This document shows positions 34,950 through 44,484 of a stretch of DNA of 64,000 bases, piece by piece (the first letter of the stretch is position 1; each line of letters opens with the position of its first letter). Under the pieces are notes generated by a model. It saw only the letters and a program-made list of their open reading frames with translations. It was not told the DNA's origin and made no database searches. The DNA is from Rs1 sp029027825 (GTDB lineage: Bacteria; Pseudomonadota; Gammaproteobacteria; Pseudomonadales; Balneatricaceae), in assembly GCA_029027825.1 (NCBI GenBank), contig CP093399.1, positions 2,604,001 through 2,668,000 on the forward strand, written 5' to 3'. A program made the translations under genes and the position numbers.

Positions 34950-35478
34950 ATGGGACACTCACTTTTTAAAACCACTAAATCTGATTCTTTTAGTGATTTT
35001 TACTGCAACAAACGTCATTTGCAGTTAAATACTCCAGCCCTATTCGTTTTATACAACGGGTCACCATTGGGGTCAGCTCTTTCTTTTTGCCCCAAAACAA
35101 AAGACTAGTCTCTAATTACTATATAAAATCACGCTAATTTAACGACAGTACCTGCTTGATAACAAGAGTATATAAAACAGACAGTTTCTAAAAAAATACA
35201 GATTGGGTAAAGCCAACAAAGAATATGGCACTCTTTTGGACAGACGGCCTGAATGTTTGTCTAGGCATATCTAATGACTGCTTTGGGCCGTAACTACCTC
35301 TCCCTCCTTTCACAGCACCATTAGTCACCAATCTACTGAAGCAGAGAATACATCCCCCATTAATAAACTAAATAAAACACTTCCCAGAAAAAACGTAACA
35401 AAAAAGGCGAACCATCTCTGATTCGCCTTCTAATTTCTAGCTTCTAACTTTAAGCTTCTAACTTTAAGCTTCTAACTC
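34950..35478 (+). repeat. Direct duplication downstream of gcvP, copy B
   Basis: Second copy of the 34371-34848 unit, with about 40 extra bases (AAACAGACAGTTTCTAAAAA onward, near 35175-35212) that copy A lacks. It runs up to the 3' end of gcvP. Confidence 0.8.
35404..35429 (-). terminator. Intrinsic terminator of gcvP
   Basis: AAGGCGAA and TTCGCCTT stem, ten-base loop, followed on the minus strand by six T residues; 59 bases after the gcvP stop. It ends the sdaA-glyA-gcvH-gcvP set. Confidence 0.85.
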
Positions 35479-35487
35479 CCCTACCCC

Positions 35488-38367
35488 TTAATCCCGATAA
35501 ACATCAATACTCGGGCAACTGCAGATAAAGTTACGATCGCCGAAGACGTTATCAACGCGGTTCACTGAAGGCCAGAACTTAGACACTTTAGTAGCGGCTG
35601 TTGGGAAAAATGCCTCTGCACGGGTATAGGGGTGATCCCAGTCTGATACCATATCCTGTTGGGTGTGAGGTGCATTGACTAGTGGGTTGTTGTCACTTGG
35701 CCACTCACCTGATTCAACCCGGGCAATTTCTGCACGGATTTTAATCATCGCTTCGATTAAACGATCAATTTCAACTTTTGATTCCGATTCAGTTGGCTCG
35801 ATCATTAATGTGCCGGCTACCGGAAATGACATGGTCGGTGCATGTAAGCCGTAATCCATTAGACGCTTGGCTATATCTTCTTCAGAGATACCTGAGACTT
35901 CTTTTAATGGACGAATATCAACTATACACTCGTGCGCCACTTTGTTGTTGCGACCGCGATACAAGATTTGGTAGTGCTCAGCTAACTTTTCAGTCATGTA
36001 GTTAGCACTCAATATGGCATTTTGCGTAGAGTGCTTAAGGCCATCTTTACCTAAGGTACGGATATACATCCAGGTAATAGGTAAGATGCTGGCCGAGCCG
36101 AAAGGTGCTGCAGATACGGCACCATTGCTGGCACTTACATCACCGCCTTGCATTACTTTGTGGCCCGGTAGGTATGGCGCCAAGTGGCTTTTAACGCCAA
36201 TTGGACCCACTCCAGGACCGCCGCCGCCATGTGGGATGGCGAAGGTTTTGTGTAAGTTTAAGTGCGATACGTCTGAGCCGATAGCACCTGGCTTGGAAAT
36301 GCCCACTTGAGCATTCATGTTTGCACCGTCCATGTACACCTGACCGCCGCACTGATGAATCACTTCACAGATTTCAACGATTTCTTCCTCGTATATTCCG
36401 TGAGTCGATGGGTAGGTGATCATGATGCAGGATAGATTGTCCGCATGCTCTTTAGCCTTAGCTTTCAGGTCATCAACATCGACGTTCCCCTTGTCATCAC
36501 ATTCAACGATCACCACTTTCATGCTCATCATTGCCGCTGACGCTGGGTTTGTACCGTGTGCTGATGATGGGATTAAGCATATATCGCGATGCCCTTGACC
36601 ATTGGCTTCCTGGTACTTGCGAATCGCTAATAATCCCGCGTACTCACCTTGTGCACCAGAGTTTGGTTGCATTGATACGTTGTCATAACCGGTGATTTCA
36701 ACCAACATCGCCTCCAGTTGGGAGATCATGGTTTGATAACCTTGGGTTTGATCTAATGGCGCATAGGGATGAATATTACTTAATTCATTCCAGGTCACTG
36801 GGATCATCTGCGAGGTTGAGTTTAGCTTCATTGTACAAGATCCAAGTGGGATCATACCGTGTACTAATGAGTAATCTTTATTTTCTAAACGCTTCAGGTA
36901 GCGCAGCATTTCAGTCTCTGACTGATAGCTGTTGAATACTGGATGGGTTAACACCGCATCGGTACGACGCATTGATTCAGTGATGCCAGTCGCTTTACCA
37001 GCGACGATAGCTGCGTCTAATGCGGCGATATCTAAACCGTGATCCGCGCCTAAGATGATATCGAACAACTGGCTGACATCAGCCTCTTGGGTCGATTCAT
37101 CCAGAGAGATACCAAACTGATCATTACCGACCACTCTAAAGTTGCAACCTGCAGCTAAAGCGCGCTGATATAGTGCATCGTCACCGGTAATTGTCAGGGT
37201 ATCAAAATAAGTGTCGTTGACTGTCAGTCCTTTACTCACCAAGCCGTTGGCTAGGATTGCTGTCAGTCGATGGGTGCGCTCTGCGATCCGCTTAAGACCG
37301 TCTGGACCGTGATACACCGCGTAAAAACTGGCCATATTCGCCAGTAGTGCCTGGGCGGTACAGATGTTAGAGGTCGCCTTTTCACGTCTAATGTGTTGCT
37401 CGCGAGTTTGCATCGCCATGCGCAGTGCCGGGTTGCCTGCAGAATCAATAGAGACACCGATGATACGACCTGGTACTTGACGCTTTAGCTTGTCACTTGC
37501 GGCGAAGAAGGCAGCGTGTGGACCACCAAAGCCCATCGGTACGCCGAAGCGCTGTGAGGTGCCTAGCACGACATCTGCACCCATTTCACCGGGTGATTTC
37601 AGTAGCATCAGGGCTAGCAAATCGGAGGCGACTGCCACCATTGCTTTTTGCTCTTTAGCCACTGCAATATGCGCGGCTAGATCGGTGACATTACCATTGC
37701 TGGATGGATACTGCAGCTGGGCACCAAACACATCGTAATCGGCTAGTTTATCGGCGCTATCAACCACCACATCGTAACCGAAGTACTCGGCTCTCGTTTT
37801 GATGACATCTAAGGTTTGCGGATGTACATCAGTGGATACGAAGTAGGTGTTAGATTTTTTGCGGTTGGCACGCTTACATAAAGTCATTGCTTCAGCGGCG
37901 GCGGTTGCTTCATCTAATAGAGAGGCATTAGCCAGTGGCATGCCAGTAATGTCCATGACCATCTGCTGGTAATTTAGCAATGCTTCTAGGCGGCCCTGGG
38001 CAATTTCTGGCTGATAGGGCGTGTAAGCTGTATACCAACCTGGATTTTCAAAGACGTTACGCAAGATAACATAGGGTACTTTGGTGTTGTAATAACCCAT
38101 CCCAATATAAGATTTATTGACCTTGTTTTGCTCGGCCAAAACTCTAAGCTCTGCCAGAGCCGCTGATTCACTCACTCCTTTATCCATATTCAACGCATCG
38201 TCTAAACGGATAGAATCGGGAACCGTTTTTTCAATAAGTTGATCAAGTGAATTCAGATCGAGAGAAGCCAACATATTCTGTTGCTCTTGCTCAGATGGAC
38301 CCACATGGCGGCGAGTGAACTCTGAATGATTCTGTAAATCCTTCAGGGTAGATGTGTCATTTGTCAT
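35488..38367 (-). CDS. gcvP: Glycine dehydrogenase (decarboxylating), P protein
   Basis: Single-chain P protein of 959 residues, the normal size for gammaproteobacteria. It decarboxylates glycine and passes the aminomethyl group to lipoyl-GcvH. Landmarks: FTRRHVGPSEQEQQNMLA at the N-terminus, YTPYQPEIAQGRLEALLNYQ near 112, GSCTMKLNSTSQMIPVTW near 510, and the PLP Lys in HLNLHKTFAIPHGGGGPGVGPIG near 705. It lies 464 bases after gcvH, a wide gap that includes hairpins, so it may have its own promoter. A terminator follows. Confidence 0.97.
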   Translation of the reverse strand: MTNDTSTLKDLQNHSEFTRRHVGPSEQEQQNMLASLDLNSLDQLIEKTVPDSIRLDDALNMDKGVSESAALAELRVLAEQNKVNKSYIGMGYYNTKVPYVILRNVFENPGWYTAYTPYQPEIAQGRLEALLNYQQMVMDITGMPLANASLLDEATAAAEAMTLCKRANRKKSNTYFVSTDVHPQTLDVIKTRAEYFGYDVVVDSADKLADYDVFGAQLQYPSSNGNVTDLAAHIAVAKEQKAMVAVASDLLALMLLKSPGEMGADVVLGTSQRFGVPMGFGGPHAAFFAASDKLKRQVPGRIIGVSIDSAGNPALRMAMQTREQHIRREKATSNICTAQALLANMASFYAVYHGPDGLKRIAERTHRLTAILANGLVSKGLTVNDTYFDTLTITGDDALYQRALAAGCNFRVVGNDQFGISLDESTQEADVSQLFDIILGADHGLDIAALDAAIVAGKATGITESMRRTDAVLTHPVFNSYQSETEMLRYLKRLENKDYSLVHGMIPLGSCTMKLNSTSQMIPVTWNELSNIHPYAPLDQTQGYQTMISQLEAMLVEITGYDNVSMQPNSGAQGEYAGLLAIRKYQEANGQGHRDICLIPSSAHGTNPASAAMMSMKVVIVECDDKGNVDVDDLKAKAKEHADNLSCIMITYPSTHGIYEEEIVEICEVIHQCGGQVYMDGANMNAQVGISKPGAIGSDVSHLNLHKTFAIPHGGGGPGVGPIGVKSHLAPYLPGHKVMQGGDVSASNGAVSAAPFGSASILPITWMYIRTLGKDGLKHSTQNAILSANYMTEKLAEHYQILYRGRNNKVAHECIVDIRPLKEVSGISEEDIAKRLMDYGLHAPTMSFPVAGTLMIEPTESESKVEIDRLIEAMIKIRAEIARVESGEWPSDNNPLVNAPHTQQDMVSDWDHPYTRAEAFFPTAATKVSKFWPSVNRVDNVFGDRNFICSCPSIDVYRD

Positions 38368-38831
38368 CTTAAGTAACCTATGCCTTATGTAACCGGTGCC
38401 TTATGTAACCGGTAAAAATAGCTGGAGTTTAGCGGTGTGTTGACTGACTAAACCAGCAAGATAAAAGGTGTGCCGCATAACTAAATAGCGAGTACTTGAT
38501 ACTAGAACCTGAATCAGTGACTGCAACGATAGAGACCAAAAATAGCAGATTAGCTACAGAACTTTTGCCGGCTAACATGGTACTTTTTCCACAGTCGTTG
38601 TAAATCGAGTTCGACAGACTCTTAGATCATAAGTATTTAGCAATACAAAATTTTGTAAAAAAATACGACTTTGACAAATTCAGCAACCCGCTTAATTTAT
38701 ATGCTTTAAAATAAGTGGATTTAAATCACTCAACAAAGAGCGAGCCAAAATCGTTTTTTACTTAGTTGGTGGCACTAGTAATCATCGACAGCCTTAATCG
38801 TTCAGATTAGAGACTGTCGAGAAAACCGTAG
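38368..38831. other. gcvH-gcvP gap with hairpin and family 2 end
   Basis: No gene. An imperfect hairpin at 38785-38820 (TCGACAG facing CTGTCGA, inner TTAATC/GATTAG) sits right after the gcvH stop on the minus strand and may attenuate or end the gcvH transcript. AACCTGAATCAGTGACTG near 38506-38523 is a lone family 2 end. Duplicated CCTTATGTAACCGGT lies just before gcvP. Confidence 0.5.
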
Positions 38832-39224
38832 CTAGTCTTCGTCTGCTACTTTAGCTTCATAGCCAGCTGCATCTAATAAGCCGTCTAATTCAGAGGCGTC
38901 AGATAATTTTACTTTGGCGATCCAAGCAGCTTCAAATGGGTCTTCGTTAATTGATTCTGGAGCATCTTCAAGCAATTCATTCACAGCGATAATTTCGCCG
39001 CTAACTGGCGCGTAAATATCTGATGCCGCTTTAACCGACTCTACTAGTGAAAACTCAGAACCCGCTTCAATTTGCGCGCCAACTTCTGGTAACTCAACAA
39101 AAACCACATCACCTAACAGCTCTTGGGCGTGATCTGTAATACCGATAGTGACAGTGCCGTCACCATTATCTAAGATCCATTCGTGGGATGGTGCGTATTT
39201 ACGATTTGTTGGTAAATTGCTCAT
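38832..39224 (-). CDS. gcvH: Glycine cleavage system H protein
   Basis: Lipoyl carrier of 130 residues that shuttles the aminomethyl group between P, T and L proteins. The lipoylated Lys is in SLVESVKAASDIYAPVSGEI near residue 64. KYAPSHEWI near the start and LLDAAGYE near the end are typical. Start at the ATG at 39224 (MSNLPTNRKYAPS), with GAGG nine bases upstream; a longer reading adds four residues. Lies 89 bases after glyA. Confidence 0.96.
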   Translation of the reverse strand: MSNLPTNRKYAPSHEWILDNGDGTVTIGITDHAQELLGDVVFVELPEVGAQIEAGSEFSLVESVKAASDIYAPVSGEIIAVNELLEDAPESINEDPFEAAWIAKVKLSDASELDGLLDAAGYEAKVADED

Positions 39225-39313
39225 TTGCTGCCTCATTGTTCGTTAATTAAGGGAATATTTCCCTTATAATAAATTTTTGTATAGTTATAGCGAAATAGTA
39301 AACGCGATACTAG

Positions 39314-40591
39314 TTATCTGTAAAGCGGAAAACGTGCGCAAAGCGCTTTAACTTGTTCTGCCACTTTTTGTTCTACCGCACTGTCGCCTGCTGGGTCTTT
39401 AACCAGAGCATCCAGTACATCGCCAATCAAATTGCCGATCAAACGAAACTCCTCCTCACCAAAGCCTCGCGTAGTACCGGCTGGTGTACCTAAACGGATA
39501 CCAGAAGTAACCATAGGTTTTTCAGGATCAAAGGGTATGCCATTCTTATTACAAGTAATCCCTGCGCGCTCCAGCGCCACTTCGGTAATATTTCCTTTTA
39601 AGCCTTTAGGGCGCAGATCAACTAACATCAAATGGGTATCGGTACCGCCGGACACAATATCAACTCCACGGTTGACTAAGGTCTCTGCCAATACTTTGGC
39701 ATTGGCCACCACACTGTCGATATAAGTACTGAACTCAGGGGTTAGGGCTTCACCGAACGCCACTGCCTTAGCGGCAATAACATGCATTAACGGGCCACCT
39801 TGTAAGCCTGGGAACACCGCTGAATTAATTTTTTTACCGATATCAAGATCGTTAGATAACACCATGCCACCACGCGGACCACGCAAGGTTTTATGGGTAG
39901 TAGTAGTGACTATATGCGCGTGCGGTAGAGGACTCGGGTGTACACCAGTCGCTACTAATCCGGCAATGTGTGCCATATCAACCATTAAGTAGGCGCCAAC
40001 TTTATCGGCTATCGCTCTAAAGCGCGCAAAATCTAGCTCTCGGGGAATCGCAGAGCCGCCGGCAATAATCAGTTTAGGCTTGGACTCAATAGCAATCGCT
40101 TCAACTTCATCGTAGTCGATACGCTGTGTCTCTGGATTAACACCGTATTGCACTGCATTAAACCACTTACCAGATTGTGCTGGGCGCGCCCCGTGTGTCA
40201 AGTGACCGCCGGCATCTAAAGACATTCCTAAAATGGTATCGCCAGGTTTTAGCAACGCCATAAACACCGCGCCATTCGCCTGTGCACCAGAATGTGGCTG
40301 TACGTTAACGTACTCGCAGTTAAATAGCTGTTTAGCGCGGTCAATGGCCAGTATTTCTACTTGATCAACAAATTCACAACCACCGTAATAGCGACGACCG
40401 GCATAACCTTCAGCATATTTATTGGTCAACACTGTTCCCTGTGCTTGCATCACAGCTTTAGAGACAATATTTTCAGAGGCGATCAGTTCGATCTGTACTT
40501 CTTGCCGTTCAAACTCACGATTGACTGCTGCATCTATTGCCGGATCTGATGCTGCTAAGTCTTGACCAAAAAAATTTTCTAAGTTGCTCAT
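39314..40591 (-). CDS. glyA: Serine hydroxymethyltransferase
   Basis: 425 residues. It interconverts serine and glycine with tetrahydrofolate and PLP. Seen: IELIASENIVSKAVMQAQG near 36, YAEGYAGRRYYGGCEFVD near 60, the PLP Lys in VTTTTHKTLRGPRGG near 230, and GTPAGTTRGFGEEEF near 370. It follows sdaA by 180 bases and precedes gcvH, making a serine/glycine one-carbon unit. Normal length, no defects. Confidence 0.97.
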   Translation of the reverse strand: MSNLENFFGQDLAASDPAIDAAVNREFERQEVQIELIASENIVSKAVMQAQGTVLTNKYAEGYAGRRYYGGCEFVDQVEILAIDRAKQLFNCEYVNVQPHSGAQANGAVFMALLKPGDTILGMSLDAGGHLTHGARPAQSGKWFNAVQYGVNPETQRIDYDEVEAIAIESKPKLIIAGGSAIPRELDFARFRAIADKVGAYLMVDMAHIAGLVATGVHPSPLPHAHIVTTTTHKTLRGPRGGMVLSNDLDIGKKINSAVFPGLQGGPLMHVIAAKAVAFGEALTPEFSTYIDSVVANAKVLAETLVNRGVDIVSGGTDTHLMLVDLRPKGLKGNITEVALERAGITCNKNGIPFDPEKPMVTSGIRLGTPAGTTRGFGEEEFRLIGNLIGDVLDALVKDPAGDSAVEQKVAEQVKALCARFPLYR

Positions 40592-40771
40592 TTTCTATTC
40601 CCAAAGGTTTTTTATCATCGCCGTAGATGATGTTTATTATCATAAGCCTATGATTATTAGGTGTATCTATAACCTAAATTAGTGATTTCTCAGGCTTGTC
40701 GTTATTACTCATTGCCATTCATCACATACGCCGATCGCGAATAATGAATGCTGTACAGTCTGGCACTATGT

Positions 40772-42154
40772 TCAGCAGGCGACCGCGTTTACCGCTAAGC
40801 CACCCATCGAGGTTTCTTTATCCTTGTCCTGCATATCCAGACCTGTCTGGCGCATCGTTTCGATCACCGCATCTAGTGACACGTGGTGTTCCCCATCGCC
40901 TCTTAATGCGAGTCGTGAGGCATTGATCGCCTTCATCGAACCCATCGTATTGCGCTCAATACAAGGCACTTGCACTAAGCCGCCAATCGGATCGCAAGTT
41001 AAGCCTAAATTGTGTTCCATGCCAATCTCTGCAGCATTTTCAATTTGTTCGTTACTACCGCCACTGACTGCACATAGAGCGGCAGCCGCCATAGAACAGG
41101 CCACGCCGATCTCGCCCTGACAGCCCACTTCTGCAGCGGAAATAGACGCATTCTTTTTATACAACATGCCGATTGCAGCCGCTGTGACAATAAAATTAAT
41201 GATCCCCTCATCATTGGCACCGGGAACAAACTTCACATAGTAAGCTAATACTGCAGGCACCACCCCGGCTGCACCGTTGGTGGGCGCAGTAACTACTCGC
41301 CCGCCTGCGGCGTTTTCTTCATTAACCGCCATCGCATAAAGATTGACCCAATCCATTAATGTTAAAGGATCTTGCAGCGCTTTTTCGGGATGGTCGATCA
41401 GCTCTTTTCTCAAGTTGTGGGCACGGCGGCGAATGTTTAAACCACCTGGTAATATTCCGGTTTCTTCACAACCACGCTGAATACAGTCACTCATCACCTG
41501 CCAAATACCTAATATTCTCTCGCGGATAGTATCGGCATTCGGCCGCACGGCTTCATTAGCCAATACAACTTCAGCAATAGTAAGCCCGGCATCCTCGGCT
41601 ACTTTCAACAATTGCAATGCGCTATTAAAGGGATAAGGCTCAACAAACTCACTGCTGTTAGTGACTGTTTTATTGGTTATTTCATCAAAGCTTAAAACGA
41701 AACCACCCCCTACGGAAAAGTACACTTCATTAAGAATGATGATTCCCGCTCTATCGTAAGCGGTTAAACGCATTCCATTCGGGTGCTGCTCTAGTGATTC
41801 ACCAAAATTCATGACCAATTCATGCTCGGGATCAAATTGCACCAATTGTTCACCGTTAAGTTTGAGCTGCTTGTCTTTATAGATTTTCGCAATATATCCA
41901 TCGATTTTATCCGGATCGACAGTATCTACTTTTTCGCCTAGCAAACCTAACATCACTGCAATATCGGTAGAGTGCCCTTTACCGGTCATCGCTAAAGAAC
42001 CATAAAGATTGGCTTTAACTTTACTGGTGGCACTAAAGCGACCTTGCTTTTTAAGGCTCTCAATAAATCGATTAGCAGCAATCACCGGACCGACAGTGTG
42101 TGAACTTGAGGGGCCTATACCTATTTTAAATAGATCGAAAATACTTAGTGACAT
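40772..42154 (-). CDS. sdaA: L-serine ammonia-lyase, iron-sulfur type
   Basis: Single-chain L-serine deaminase of 460 residues that converts serine to pyruvate and ammonia with a [4Fe-4S] cluster. The N-terminal SIFDLFKIGIGPSSSHTVGPV and the cysteines in ILPGGLN-flanking CEETG, GCQGEIGVACSM and GLTCDPIGGLVQVPCIERN fit the family, as does the C-terminal tail. As first gene of the minus-strand set, it couples serine breakdown to glyA and gcvHP, suggesting a catabolic role for the locus. A family 1 MITE lies 32 bases upstream of its start. Confidence 0.95.
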   Translation of the reverse strand: MSLSIFDLFKIGIGPSSSHTVGPVIAANRFIESLKKQGRFSATSKVKANLYGSLAMTGKGHSTDIAVMLGLLGEKVDTVDPDKIDGYIAKIYKDKQLKLNGEQLVQFDPEHELVMNFGESLEQHPNGMRLTAYDRAGIIILNEVYFSVGGGFVLSFDEITNKTVTNSSEFVEPYPFNSALQLLKVAEDAGLTIAEVVLANEAVRPNADTIRERILGIWQVMSDCIQRGCEETGILPGGLNIRRRAHNLRKELIDHPEKALQDPLTLMDWVNLYAMAVNEENAAGGRVVTAPTNGAAGVVPAVLAYYVKFVPGANDEGIINFIVTAAAIGMLYKKNASISAAEVGCQGEIGVACSMAAAALCAVSGGSNEQIENAAEIGMEHNLGLTCDPIGGLVQVPCIERNTMGSMKAINASRLALRGDGEHHVSLDAVIETMRQTGLDMQDKDKETSMGGLAVNAVAC

Positions 42155-42185
42155 AGACCTGAGTCCTTAATTTTTCTTAGTTATT

Positions 42186-42341
42186 GAAACCTTTGCATAA
42201 CGTTGCTAGCTAAGGTAATACAAGGCAAAAACCGGCGAGATAGCAGAGCTCACGGGTGTAAATAGCATATTGAGCCGGTTTTTAACGCCGTATTCCAGAG
42301 CGCAGTTATCATACCCTCTGGGTAAGTTATGCTGAGGTCTC
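42186..42341 (+). repeat. MITE-like element, family 1, copy F
   Basis: 156 bases, GAAACCTTTGCATAAC to GTTATGCTGAGGTCTC. It has a 24-base internal deletion (the GTGTGCCCCTGTTTATGG part) and carries the ATCATACCCTCTGGG insert. Placed just upstream of sdaA, so it may alter its promoter or leader. Confidence 0.85.
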
Positions 42342-42508
42342 TGTTATTAATATTACATTCATCGGACTTGTATAGCTCATTTCCCCACCCTCTTCAAGTC
42401 ATCTGACACAATACTTTCAGAGTGGGTTCAAGTAGAAAATATATAAATATCACGACAATCTCATCAAGCGCAGACTATCAATAGCAGCATAGAATATCAA
42501 TCAAAAAG

Positions 42509-42522
42509 TTTCCTATAGGAAA
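42509..42522. promoter_or_regulatory. Palindrome TTTCCTATAGGAAA, candidate operator
   Basis: Perfect 14-base palindrome in the divergent sdaA/gcvT region. A near-identical site lies at 42809-42824. Regulator unknown. Confidence 0.5.
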
Positions 42523-42808
42523 TACAAATATTCAAGTTGAACACCTGCATATACAACCAATTGAAAACTAAGAATATAATTATTTGTAAGTAATTTTCTG
42601 TAAAATTTATTTTCCTGTTAACGCAATAATAAACGGGTATAAACTGCTGATAATTAATCGCGATTAAATGTGTTAAATTTTTTCAACAACCTAAAGAAAA
42701 TTAATATAACTTATTGATAAATAACTATTTATAAATAAAACTAAGCGTATATCTAGATACCTATACTCGCCTATAACCGCCACATACTACAACTTAGTAT
42801 TTGGTAAT

Positions 42809-42824
42809 GTTTCTTATAGGAAAC
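42809..42824. promoter_or_regulatory. Palindrome GTTTCTTATAGGAAAC, second candidate operator
   Basis: One mismatched pair in 16 bases. Together with the site at 42509, 300 bases away, it could bind a dimeric regulator of the serine/glycine genes. Confidence 0.5.
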
Positions 42825-43058
42825 TTTATCTCCCATTCTATTTATTTTCTGTTACCATGGCGCCGCTTATAAATTTTTCCGTGCAGAACAAGCATAATTT
42901 TGCCGGACATACTTTAGTTTTTGAGCCTGAATAAATATAATGATTACTTTCTGCACAAAGCGACTTCAGAGTCGTAAGATATTGGCTGCACAGATAAGTG
43001 AACAATCTTAACTGCAGCTTCAGGTACAGGTACTGGCTATTTTTCATACTCTACTACT

Positions 43059-43129
43059 TAGTCATACTTTTACTATAGCTATACTCTTACTATAGTCATA
43101 CTCTTACTATAGTCATACTCTTACTATAG
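43059..43129 (+). repeat. 17-base tandem repeat (about four units)
   Basis: Units of CATACTCTTACTATAGT with small variations in the gcvT upstream region. Each unit contains TACTATAGT, resembling a -10 box, so copy number could influence promoter strength. No spacer structure, not CRISPR. Confidence 0.75.
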
Positions 43130-43185
43130 ATAGTAGCGATAGGTGAAAACATTAGCCCTAGGAGCAAGAAAGCAATAACATCAGC

Positions 43186-43222
43186 AACTAAAAACTGGAC
43201 AGATAGCTGTCTCTTTTTAGTT
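43186..43222 (+). promoter_or_regulatory. Leader hairpin directly upstream of gcvT
   Basis: AACTAAAAA faces TTTTTAGTT, with an inner stem GACAG/CTGTC and an ATAG loop. T-runs follow both stems, and the ribosome site GGAG begins 16 bases later. It could act as an attenuator or protect the leader. The glycine-riboswitch consensus was not found. Confidence 0.45.
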
Positions 43223-43250
43223 ATTTTTCAAGACAATGGAGAGACCTAGT

Positions 43251-44369
43251 ATGTCAGATACTTTATTACGCACCCCACTTTATGATTTACACCTTGAGCT
43301 AGGCGGTAAGATGGTGCCTTTCGCAGGTTTCGATATGCCTGTGCAATACCCGCTTGGGGTAAAAAAAGAACACCTTCACACTCGCGCCTCCTCCGGTCTT
43401 TTTGACGTATCTCACATGGGGCAGGTTAAGCTAGTAGGCGCCAATGCCGCTAAAGCACTCGAAAAGCTAGTGCCTGTCGACATTATGGACCTGCCAATCG
43501 GCAAGCAGAAATACGCTTTTTTCACTAATGATCAAGGTGGAATCATGGACGACTTGATGGTTGCCAACTACGGTGACTATCTATACGTTGTGGTCAACGC
43601 CGCCTGCAAGGAACAAGATATCGCGCATATGCGTGCCAACCTAGGTGATGACGTTAGCGTTGAAGTATTAGAAGACCGCGCATTGATTGCTATTCAGGGC
43701 CCTAAAACTGCAGAGGCGCTAGGTCGTATTCAACCAGCTCTTAAAGATATGGTATTTATGGATACACAACTCATTGATATCGACGGTGCTGAATGCTTCG
43801 TGTCGCGCTCTGGCTACACTGGAGAAGACGGCTATGAAATTTCTATTCACTCAGCTTATACGTTGCGCTTAGTAACTCTATTTTTAGAGCAGCCAGAAAT
43901 TGAAGCAATTGGCCTAGGCGCGCGTGATTCACTACGTTTAGAGTCTGGACTTTGCCTATACGGCCACGATATTGACACTACCACCACGCCTTTAGAAGCC
44001 AGCCTAATTTGGGCTATCAGCAAAAATCGTCGCGCTGATGGCGAACGTGCTGGCGGTTTCCCTGGAGCGGATATCATCCTCTCGCAAATCACCAACAAAG
44101 ACTGGACACGCAAGCGTGTTGGGCTACTAGGTGAAGGCCGCGCGCCGATTCGCGAAGGTGCGGAGCTATTTAACGAAGCCGGCGAGAAAATTGGCGTGGT
44201 TACTTCTGGAAGCTACGGCCCGACTATCGAGAAGCCTGTGGCAATGGGTTACGTTGAAACGGCTTACAGCAGCCTAGACACTAAAGTTTTTGCCGAGGTT
44301 CGCGGCAAGAAATTACCGATGATCGTCTCGCGTGCACCTTTCATTGAGCAGCGCTACTTCCGCGGTTAA
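43251..44369 (+). CDS. gcvT: Glycine cleavage system T protein (aminomethyltransferase)
   Basis: 372 residues. It releases ammonia and forms methylene-tetrahydrofolate from the aminomethyl group on GcvH. Seen: LGGKMVPFAGFDMPVQYP near 17, SHMGQVKLVG near 58, FVSRSGYTGEDGYEISIH near 185, and GLGARDSLRLESGLCLYGHDID near 222. Start at the ATG at 43251 (MSDTLLRTPLYD) after GGAG; an ATG 15 bases earlier overlaps that site. It is divergent from sdaA-glyA-gcvHP rather than in one operon, so the four-gene system is split over two transcripts. Confidence 0.96.
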   Translation: MSDTLLRTPLYDLHLELGGKMVPFAGFDMPVQYPLGVKKEHLHTRASSGLFDVSHMGQVKLVGANAAKALEKLVPVDIMDLPIGKQKYAFFTNDQGGIMDDLMVANYGDYLYVVVNAACKEQDIAHMRANLGDDVSVEVLEDRALIAIQGPKTAEALGRIQPALKDMVFMDTQLIDIDGAECFVSRSGYTGEDGYEISIHSAYTLRLVTLFLEQPEIEAIGLGARDSLRLESGLCLYGHDIDTTTTPLEASLIWAISKNRRADGERAGGFPGADIILSQITNKDWTRKRVGLLGEGRAPIREGAELFNEAGEKIGVVTSGSYGPTIEKPVAMGYVETAYSSLDTKVFAEVRGKKLPMIVSRAPFIEQRYFRG

Positions 44370-44484
44370 TCCGACTCTGCATGAATGACTTGTTAGCGGC
44401 GCTAGCTAGTCATCCATGCAATTTTCATAGCGCTAAAGAGAGCACCAGCAACCAAGTACCACCTTCTGTAACACCCACCATTCT

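Noticed and set aside
34869..35108. 79-residue reading in duplication copy B as a gene
   Set aside because: The counterpart in copy A stops after 37 codons and many amino acids differ; no ribosome site. Kept only as part of the repeat.
42842..43250. Glycine riboswitch upstream of gcvT
   Set aside because: I looked for the paired GGAGAG and CCGAAGGGGCAA-type motifs on the plus strand and did not find them. Only a simple double-stem hairpin is present.
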